From an uncultured Acidimicrobiales bacterium (GTDB taxonomy: Bacteria > Actinomycetota > Acidimicrobiia > Acidimicrobiales > CATQHL01), in the NCBI GenBank assembly GCA_958295925.1, contig OY282384.1, forward strand, positions 251,572-315,571: a DNA stretch of 64,000 nt, written 5' to 3'. The first letter of the stretch is position 1. Every line of letters begins with the position of its first letter. Of this stretch, positions 57,930 to 64,000 are shown piece after piece. The notes under the pieces are model-generated. The model ran no database searches, was not told the DNA's origin, and was given only the letters and a program-made list of their open reading frames with translations. A program made the translations under genes and the position numbers.

Positions 57930-59909
57930 ATGACAACAAGCCCGAGCTGGCACTTCGCACCCACCGGCGGCGGAGCCATAATGGGGCCCAACAACGCGGG
58001 CCTGGAACATTTCAAGGACAACCCACACGCCAAGCTGATCAGGGAGACAATCCAGAACTCACTGGACGCCCACGACCCCGACCTACCACCGGTGGAAATA
58101 GAAATCAAGCAGTGCGAGATCTCAGCAAGAGAACTAGGACTAGAGACGCTGCTACCCCACCTGGAGCAGTGCCTCCAAACAATGCAGGCAAAGAACCAAG
58201 CAGCCGCTGCAGCAGACTACAAGCAATCCATTGAACAGGCCAAACAGGACACAATCCCCTGCCTGGCGATCATCGACAACAACACCACCGGCCTCACCGG
58301 ACGCCACTGGGACTCCCTAATACTGGAAGAAGGAATTCCCGAGAAAGGTAACACCGGCTCCCCGGGAGGTTCCTTCGGCATCGGGAAAAATGCGCCGTAC
58401 AACATCGCAGGACTACACGCCGTTTACTATTCCACCCGCTACTGGAACGGCAGAAAGGGCAAAGAACAGAAGTTGATGGGGCGAGCGCAGCTGGTCAGCC
58501 ACCCAGACCCAGGCGGCAGCAGCCAGCCAAACCAGCCCATACAAATGCTCCAGCATATTGGCTTCTACGCCAACCAACAGGGGCCCTCAGGCCAAGTGAG
58601 CTTCCTAGGCCCGCAACCAATATTCCCCCCAGAACTGCCAGCAGCGTTCGAATTAAAGAACAACGGAACAGGCATCTGGATCGCCGGCTTCACCCCGCCA
58701 GCGGACTGGACGCGAGAAGCAGCGAAGGCGGTACTGGAGAACTTCTTCCAAGCAGTATACGAAGGTAACTTGAAGGTCACCCTTAAAGACAGCCAAGCCG
58801 AAACGATAATTTCCAAGGAAAAGATCGGGAGCCTGATGGAAAAGGGAATCGCTGACTCGGACTACGAGCACTATTACCGTGCCATCCATGAACCAATGCC
58901 CTTGGAGCCCGCAGAGGGACAAGGAAGAATTGGAAAGATCCAGATTTCACTGAGAGTAAGCAAATACGGCCCGAACCGAGTCGCTTACGTCAACCGCAAA
59001 GGAATGTTGATCACGGACTCCGGTCGAGTAGGAGAGAATCCCTTCCACAACCGCTCAGGGAGCTGGCCCGCGTTCACTGCGGTAGTACAAGCCATAGATG
59101 ACAAGACGGACCAGCTCATCCGACGCATGGAGAACCCAGCTCACACCGCGATCAATATCGACCGGCTGACAGGCGACGAGAGACGGGAGGTAGAGGAGGA
59201 CCTGAAGGCCGCCAGGGAACAGATCCGCCAGCTGATCGACCAAGCGATCAAAGACCAAGAAAGCGAAGAAGCCGTCAACATCGCGGAGCTGGCAGAGCTC
59301 CTACCAGACCAGAACAAAACCGCACCGGTAGGACCACGAGCGTGGATAAAAGAGAGAAAGACACGGGCGCCAGCGACCCAGCATGTGGAAGAGATAGAGG
59401 AGAGCACGACAGACGTACCAGACGACAACGGTGAGACAGAGGAGGACCAGCCCGCTGGAGCAGACCACGCCGGCGAGGGGAGAAGACCGCAAACACCTTC
59501 AGAGACGCGCCCTGGAGCAACCAGAGCGGCTCGCCCGCGGAACATCCGCCGAGCATCCGTCTTCAAACACGACGATACAGAAATACGAGCTCTCCTGCAG
59601 TTCACCGAAGGCCGAGCCGGCGAAATAAAAATAGAACTCAGGCCGACTGGAGAGGACAACGCGCTGCGTGAGGCGCAAGCAACAATCCACCACGCGGAGT
59701 TGCTGGAACCCGGAACAGGAACACTACATCAAGACGGGAACATCCTCACAATCACGCCAAACGCAGGAGGAGCGAACAACGTCAGCCTCCGGCTATTAAC
59801 CGACCCCGACAGCAGGCACACCGGTTACGCGGTGGTCGAGCATTCAGCCCCAGAACCGAAGACCAAGACCACCCGCCGGCGCCGTGGAACGCCGAAGAAA
59901 GGAAACTAA
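57930..59909 (+). CDS. GHKL ATPase, first gene of a defence-like cassette
   Basis: 659 residues. GHKL (Hsp90/MutL/MORC-type) ATPase motifs: N-box IRETIQNSLDAHD (37-49), G1 AIIDNNTTGLTG (about 112-123), and a lid GGSFGIGKNAPYN (about 145-157). A middle helical domain and an acidic, Thr/Glu-rich linker precede a C-terminal beta domain (about 545-640). The layout of ATPase plus associated domains resembles MORC-like ATPases found in restriction and defence loci. It is followed 20 bp on by an unknown gene and then the DUF6339-like/PAPS fusion. Codon use is less GC-rich than in flanking genes. Confidence 0.78.
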   Translation: MTTSPSWHFAPTGGGAIMGPNNAGLEHFKDNPHAKLIRETIQNSLDAHDPDLPPVEIEIKQCEISARELGLETLLPHLEQCLQTMQAKNQAAAAADYKQSIEQAKQDTIPCLAIIDNNTTGLTGRHWDSLILEEGIPEKGNTGSPGGSFGIGKNAPYNIAGLHAVYYSTRYWNGRKGKEQKLMGRAQLVSHPDPGGSSQPNQPIQMLQHIGFYANQQGPSGQVSFLGPQPIFPPELPAAFELKNNGTGIWIAGFTPPADWTREAAKAVLENFFQAVYEGNLKVTLKDSQAETIISKEKIGSLMEKGIADSDYEHYYRAIHEPMPLEPAEGQGRIGKIQISLRVSKYGPNRVAYVNRKGMLITDSGRVGENPFHNRSGSWPAFTAVVQAIDDKTDQLIRRMENPAHTAINIDRLTGDERREVEEDLKAAREQIRQLIDQAIKDQESEEAVNIAELAELLPDQNKTAPVGPRAWIKERKTRAPATQHVEEIEESTTDVPDDNGETEEDQPAGADHAGEGRRPQTPSETRPGATRAARPRNIRRASVFKHDDTEIRALLQFTEGRAGEIKIELRPTGEDNALREAQATIHHAELLEPGTGTLHQDGNILTITPNAGGANNVSLRLLTDPDSRHTGYAVVEHSAPEPKTKTTRRRRGTPKKGN

Positions 59910-59929
59910 CTGGAGGAGAAAACAGCAAA

Positions 59930-60769
59930 GTGAGCCACCGCAACCACCACAGCATCCCCCACCCTCTGTTGAGCCCCCAAAGAGCAGACTACAATGGAGA
60001 AAACAGGTTCCGAACCACAGCCCGAGTAATGACCAGCACCGACAAGGAGGTGGAATTGGAACTGACCACCACCATAACGTCGCCTACGCTGACCAGAATG
60101 GTAGAGGAACAAAAGGCGTCAATCCAGACGCTGGTAGAAGCGCCAAGCACGTTCCACCGCCACGCAGATCGGACAGCCCAGCCAAGCCACCGAATCACAC
60201 TCAGCACGGAGAGGTACCAGGGACAGATCAATCTGACTCCATACCTCGTCGCCGAGGAAGAGACAGAGAGGTTCAAGCCGGAAGGGCTAGAACCAGAGAC
60301 CGCAGCACTAATACCGGAAGGGGTGCCAATCCCCAGAGGAGCAATCCTGGCCATAGGGAACCAACTGGAAGTAACCCTGACGCAGGACAACAGCAATTCC
60401 ATCATCGACTTAGCCCCAGCCAGCCGAGTCGAACGAGGAACCTTCGAAACGGACCTGGACAACGACCGGATAATAATCCTGGTAAACACGGAGGACCACC
60501 GAGAGATCAACCGACTACGTCAGACTGGAAAACGAGATGGAATGGTCTCCGGAATCTACCTGCACGCCATAGACCGGGGGATCAGGAACCTGGAGCATCA
60601 CCTGGAGCGAGGCTGGGCCCAGACCATACAAGCACACCTGGTCCAAGAAGATCCAGGTGGGAGGTACGAGAGATGGGCCGAGGCCTCAGAGAAGTGGGCA
60701 CAATTCCTCCTCAAGAACCCACTGAGCGGACTGATCACCAGCCTGCAGGACCATGACTATGGGAACTAA
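59930..60769 (+). CDS. unrecognised middle gene of the GHKL-PAPS cassette
   Basis: 279 residues from GTG 59930 with GGAGGAG upstream. Mostly beta with two long helices at the C-terminus (IYLHAIDRGIRNLEHHLERG, RYERWAEASEKWAQFLL). Strands such as GQINLTPYLVAEEETERF and IPRGAILAIGNQLEVTLTQ suggest an OB- or barrel-like fold. It overlaps the next start by 17 bp, so the three proteins are made together. I cannot name the family; it may be an adaptor between the ATPase and the enzyme. Confidence 0.65.
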   Translation: MSHRNHHSIPHPLLSPQRADYNGENRFRTTARVMTSTDKEVELELTTTITSPTLTRMVEEQKASIQTLVEAPSTFHRHADRTAQPSHRITLSTERYQGQINLTPYLVAEEETERFKPEGLEPETAALIPEGVPIPRGAILAIGNQLEVTLTQDNSNSIIDLAPASRVERGTFETDLDNDRIIILVNTEDHREINRLRQTGKRDGMVSGIYLHAIDRGIRNLEHHLERGWAQTIQAHLVQEDPGGRYERWAEASEKWAQFLLKNPLSGLITSLQDHDYGN

Positions 60770-62432
60770 CCAGAGAGGACAGGAAACAGTGACAACCAAT
60801 GTATCCACCCAGACAACCAACCCCGCCGTTGAGGTCCGCCAACTGACAAAAGAAGCCATGCTCGTACTGCAGACGCAGGCCAAGGAACACCCTGAGCTCT
60901 GGCGGGACCCGGACACCAATTGGCACGAGGTCCTGACCCGGGAGATCGGCGGAGCCTACGACGAGCCCACACCAGTGACTATGAAGACCGGCTTCCAGCC
61001 GAAAGTCCGGCCAGGAGAATCAGCCCATTTCAGCGACGAGCAAGGACTAGACTTCCTGGACGATATGGAAGGGTTGACCGAGGCCATCATGGCAACGCCA
61101 GGCATATTAGCTTGGCTGAACCACTTCCACCTGCACGCATACGGCATCGACCGCTGGCCGCCAGACAAGAACGCCAACATGAGCCAGCACGTTATCAATC
61201 ACTGGCTTGGCGAGAAAGACCGCAACATCTACGAGCGATCCAACAGCGGGCGCCTGCTCTGGCTGGCCCACATCAGCCGACAAGCGGCAAAAGAAAGCGG
61301 CGGCGCCTTCACCGCCATAGAGGCACTGAAGCAATTCAGCGAGCACGCCGAAAGCTACCACCGCTTCATGCAACGACCATTCATGCGCAACCCCCGGATC
61401 ACGGCAGCTTACGTCCAGACACTCCTGGGAGAAGGGAAAGGATTAAACAACCGCGGGGTATGGCAACTCATCCGCCAGATCAACCTGGAAGCAGGGGCAC
61501 GCCTGATCGACACACTGCCCCAGGAGGAGATCCAAGAGATGTTCCGCATCAACACCACGGAACTTCGCAAGGACAAAAGGAACGTCACCGGACGACAGCA
61601 CCTGGTAGGACACCACCCCCTGGTAGCGCTGAGCCTCGGCGCCGGCGCCCAATCATCCTGCCTGGCCCTAATGGCTGAGCAGGGCTACGGCGGCCTGGAA
61701 AAGCCCGACCTGGCCATCTTCGCCGACACCGGATGGGAGCCGCCAGCGGTATACGAACACCTAGCCTGGCTGGAGACACAACTTTCCTACAAAGTGATAA
61801 GAGTAAGCGCAGGAAGCATCAAGGACGACCTCCTGGCCGGGAAGACGCCAGACGGTTACGACTTCCTGAACATACCAGTCCACCTGACCGGACTGGACGG
61901 CGAACGGGGCATGGCGAAACGCCAGTGCACCAGCGATTACAAGCTGAAGCCGATCAAAGCGCACCTGCGCCAGGAACTAGGACTCGAGACCGGCCGCATA
62001 GCGCCGAAGGACAAATCAGTGGAGATGTGGCTGGGCATCAGCCGCGACGAGGTGAGCCGGAAGAAGGAAAGCCGGGAGAAGTGGATCGACCACAGGTTCC
62101 CGCTAATCGACCAAGACCTGGGACGAGCCCAGTTGATCAACTGGTTCAACCAGAACTACCCCGATCGGGAGCTGCCCCGCAGCGCCTGCATCGGCTGCCC
62201 CTACCACAACAATGCGGAGTGGAAGGAGATGAAGGAGAAAGACCCCAAGTCATTCCAAGAGGCCGTACAGGTGGACTGGGCGCTACGCGCCATCCCGAAC
62301 CTCCAGAAGTTGACCAAAGGGGAAGCCTTCCTCCACAGCAGCCGACAGCCTCTCAGCGACGTCGACCTCTCCGAGTCCAAGACCTACACCGAATCCATGC
62401 AAGAGGAATGCGAAGGACTCTGCGGCATCTAG
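60753..62432 (+). CDS. DUF6339-like domain fused to PAPS-reductase/adenine nucleotide alpha-hydrolase enzyme
   Basis: 559 residues. The C-terminal half is a PP-loop enzyme: SLGAGAQSS (about 294-302, the S-x-G-x-x-S PP-loop), then FADTGWEP, CTSDYKLKPI (about 391) and CIGCPYHNN (about 479), as in phosphoadenosine phosphosulfate reductase-type proteins of phages. The N-terminal ~280 residues (ILAWLNHFHLHAYGIDRWP, RLLWLAHISRQ, RNPRITAAYVQTLLG) resemble DUF6339, a domain known to me from MORC/GHKL-containing defence loci. Such a fusion would couple sulfur or nucleotide chemistry to that system. Start ATG 60753, or GTG 60789 with AGGA upstream. No cleavage of DNA is shown by sequence alone. Confidence 0.75.
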   Translation: MTMGTNQRGQETVTTNVSTQTTNPAVEVRQLTKEAMLVLQTQAKEHPELWRDPDTNWHEVLTREIGGAYDEPTPVTMKTGFQPKVRPGESAHFSDEQGLDFLDDMEGLTEAIMATPGILAWLNHFHLHAYGIDRWPPDKNANMSQHVINHWLGEKDRNIYERSNSGRLLWLAHISRQAAKESGGAFTAIEALKQFSEHAESYHRFMQRPFMRNPRITAAYVQTLLGEGKGLNNRGVWQLIRQINLEAGARLIDTLPQEEIQEMFRINTTELRKDKRNVTGRQHLVGHHPLVALSLGAGAQSSCLALMAEQGYGGLEKPDLAIFADTGWEPPAVYEHLAWLETQLSYKVIRVSAGSIKDDLLAGKTPDGYDFLNIPVHLTGLDGERGMAKRQCTSDYKLKPIKAHLRQELGLETGRIAPKDKSVEMWLGISRDEVSRKKESREKWIDHRFPLIDQDLGRAQLINWFNQNYPDRELPRSACIGCPYHNNAEWKEMKEKDPKSFQEAVQVDWALRAIPNLQKLTKGEAFLHSSRQPLSDVDLSESKTYTESMQEECEGLCGI

Positions 62433-62437
62433 CCAAG

Positions 62438-62462
62438 AGGGAAAAGCCAGCAGGGCTTCCCT
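62438..62462 (+). terminator. hairpin after the GHKL-PAPS cassette
   Basis: AGGG..AAGCC-AGCAG-GGCTT-CCCT (62438-62462) has a 2-base AA bulge and no T-run. It is the only terminator-like feature after the cassette. Confidence 0.45.
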
Positions 62463-62563
62463 GAACAGCAACCCAACCACACTACGTCCCTACAACCACC
62501 ATCACACTCAAGACCCAGCCTCCGCCGCCAACCCATTCCCCCCGTTTAGCGCACTAAACCGGC

Positions 62564-62592
62564 TTGAAATTCAACCTGATTTCCAGTAGGAT
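62564..62592 (+). promoter_or_regulatory. promoter of the DinG/XPD-type helicase
   Basis: TTGAAA (62564-62569), 17 bp, TAGGAT (62587-62592). An overlapping CATAAT lies at 62596-62601. The leader is about 105 nt. Confidence 0.7.
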
Positions 62593-62703
62593 AGACATAA
62601 TGTTCTAATCGAGGAGCAGGAACCCCCCGGCCAATTCTGGCGCACCCGAAAGAGAAAGCGACGAGAAACCCTGCAGCAGGGAGAACTCGAAGGAGGCGCC
62701 GCC

Positions 62704-64000
62704 TTGACGACCAATCCCCTGGTCGACCCGTACCCACCATACCCAGCCGGCTGGGACGACGAAGAATATAATCCCACGGAAGACTGCGACCCCGACGAGG
62801 ACGCCGACGTGGAACAAGACGGAACTTTCCGCATCCCGGCCACGCCCCGAGAAATCGGCCTGCCGTACGACGAATGGCGTCCCAACCAACTGCAAGCCCT
62901 CCAGCGGCTCCAGGAGCACCAGGAAGGCCTACTCTGCCTCCAAGCGCCCACCGGCTCCGGAAAGACCGGCATCGCACTGGCGTGGGGCTTGCTACAGGCT
63001 GAATTATTGCTCCCCGACAACAGCCCGACCCGGACTCTAATTCTGGCCCAGCGGAACTCCGAACTGGACCAATACCGCCGGCTGGCCGAAGGGCCGCAGC
63101 AGACCGCCCACCGCGACCTGGCGTACATCCGAGGCCGGCGCCACTACCACTGCATCAACCCGGCCCACCCGGAGTCGAAAGCGGCCCTGGCCAACTTCGT
63201 CGGCAGCCACCAGGGAGCCCCGGAACCGTGCAGCGACCCCGCCTGCAGCGAGCCACGCTACGATGACAAGGCCCCCTGCCTGCAGCATGGCTCCAACGGC
63301 AAGTGCGACTACATGAGCCAATGCCCCTACATCGTAGCCCGGAAGCGCGCTTCGGAGACTCCGATAGTAGTCACCAACTACACCTACGGCATGCTGGCCT
63401 TGCAGATGGGATTCCTGGGCGACTTCCAATCATTAGTCGCCGACGAAGCCCACGACCTGATGGCGATTCTCACCGACAACTGCTCGCTGAGCATCAACCT
63501 GGAAGGGTTAGCCGACCTGTACCGGCAGGTGTACGACAACAACCTAGAGCTCCAGCTGATCGCCGGACGAAACCGGGAGAAGCGCCTGCTCTACGAAAGG
63601 CGGCAAGAGGAACTCAGGAGCAACCCACCGGCCAGCGGAGCGGACAGCCAAAGAGACGACCAGGAAGCCAGCCACGCCGGAAACTTCGAACACGACGATG
63701 ACGAACTAGCCGACGGCTCCCTGATCAACCAATGCCGCGAGGAAATCAAGAACGAGATCAGAAAGCGCCAGGAGCAGCTCAGCAGCATCACCGAAAGCCT
63801 GAAGCAGCTGACCGCCCTGGAACAGACCGACCAAGCCCTGTCGGAGACTCTGTGGCACGCCAGCCAGGCCAGCCCGCTGCTGCAGGAACTAAGCGCCGCC
63901 GCCTGGCAGGTACTGGACGGCGACGAAGCCGAGGTGAACCGGCAGGCGGAGAACGAAAAGCTCCTGCCCGGGAACATCATCGCCCGCGCCCGAGAGCTGG
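62704..64000 (+). CDS. DinG/XPD-type iron-sulfur helicase (3' partial)
   Basis: 432 residues visible, open at the right edge. Start TTG 62704 follows AAGGAGG by 7 nt. An acidic leader is followed by Q-motif-like RPNQLQALQ, Walker A QAPTGSGKTGIAL (about 79-91), an iron-sulfur domain with four cysteines (about 148-213: HYHCINPAH, CSDPAC, CLQHGSNGKCDYMSQC) and DEAH-box ADEAHDL (about 245-251). By family (DinG/XPD) it unwinds DNA 5'-3' from the Fe-S side; here it would join the other helicases in replication or repair. The C-terminal motifs lie beyond the window. Confidence 0.88.
   Translation, partial: MTTNPLVDPYPPYPAGWDDEEYNPTEDCDPDEDADVEQDGTFRIPATPREIGLPYDEWRPNQLQALQRLQEHQEGLLCLQAPTGSGKTGIALAWGLLQAELLLPDNSPTRTLILAQRNSELDQYRRLAEGPQQTAHRDLAYIRGRRHYHCINPAHPESKAALANFVGSHQGAPEPCSDPACSEPRYDDKAPCLQHGSNGKCDYMSQCPYIVARKRASETPIVVTNYTYGMLALQMGFLGDFQSLVADEAHDLMAILTDNCSLSINLEGLADLYRQVYDNNLELQLIAGRNREKRLLYERRQEELRSNPPASGADSQRDDQEASHAGNFEHDDDELADGSLINQCREEIKNEIRKRQEQLSSITESLKQLTALEQTDQALSETLWHASQASPLLQELSAAAWQVLDGDEAEVNRQAENEKLLPGNIIARAREL

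Noticed and set aside
1..64000. Phage structural region (terminase, portal, capsid, tail) or transposase/integrase
   Set aside because: I looked for their motifs in the larger products and found none, so the element type stays open between plasmid and phage.

Overview
The window is 64 kb of high-GC DNA (about 60% GC by eye). It is densely coding, with about 57 genes, nearly all on the + strand in long co-directional runs with short gaps, GTG/TTG starts and purine-rich ribosome sites. It has no rRNA, complete tRNA, ribosomal protein, transposase, CRISPR array or recognisable virion gene. It does carry a replication and nucleotide toolkit: an SNF2-type helicase, two TOPRIM primase-like proteins (one fused to an ATPase), a UvrD/Rep-type helicase, a DinG/XPD-type helicase, a tandem-domain ThyX, thymidylate kinase and a B12-dependent ribonucleotide reductase. 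This points to a large extrachromosomal element, either a megaplasmid or a phage-plasmid/jumbo phage early region. The tandem-domain ThyX, class II reductase, DUF2330-like protein and GLUG-repeat surface protein would fit a Chloroflexota (Dehalococcoidia-like) host, but that assignment is inference.

Layout. 1-10.7 kb is the replication region: SNF2 helicase, a minus-strand primase/ATPase, a small helix-turn-helix protein, and between the last two a plus-strand promoter, a ~110-nt RNA and a strong terminator that look like an antisense copy-number control device. 10.9-17.7 kb is a membrane block: degenerate zinc-ribbon protein, a membrane protein, an HflK/HflC-like SPFH pair, a small membrane protein and a DUF2330-like surface protein. 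17.7-26.6 kb holds ThyX, a GHKL ATPase fused to an HExxH peptidase, and a run of small unknown proteins including a DUF433 protein. 26.5-28.9 kb holds two minus-strand membrane proteins. 29.2-35.4 kb is a MoxR ATPase - DUF3150-like - unknown - VWA cluster. 35.5-41.6 kb has Tmk, the UvrD-type helicase, a disordered HTH protein and zinc-ribbon proteins. 41.7-50.5 kb is mostly surface or unknown genes, starting with a GLUG-repeat protein. 50.7-57.9 kb has NrdJ, a zinc-ribbon protein and membrane proteins, one with a collagen-like stalk. 57.9-62.4 kb is a three-gene cassette (GHKL ATPase, unknown protein, DUF6339-like domain fused to a PAPS-reductase-type enzyme) resembling a defence or DNA-modification island. 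A DinG/XPD-type helicase runs off the right edge.

How it fits together. ThyX and Tmk plus NrdJ would supply dTTP and the other dNTPs, while the primases and helicases would copy and repair the element. The HTH protein and antisense RNA probably set primase/ATPase expression. The MoxR/VWA set and the GHKL proteins look like ATP-driven remodelling machines of unknown target. Membrane-anchored HflK/C-like, DUF2330, collagen-like and GLUG proteins suggest the element also alters the host envelope.

Recurring features are short tandem repeats (11-15 bp units, each array different) in the leaders of many genes, -10 boxes of the TATAAT type often without a -35 box, and at least two genes whose TATAAT lies exactly 7 nt before the ATG, implying leaderless mRNAs. 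All family names are from recognition by eye, with no database search.
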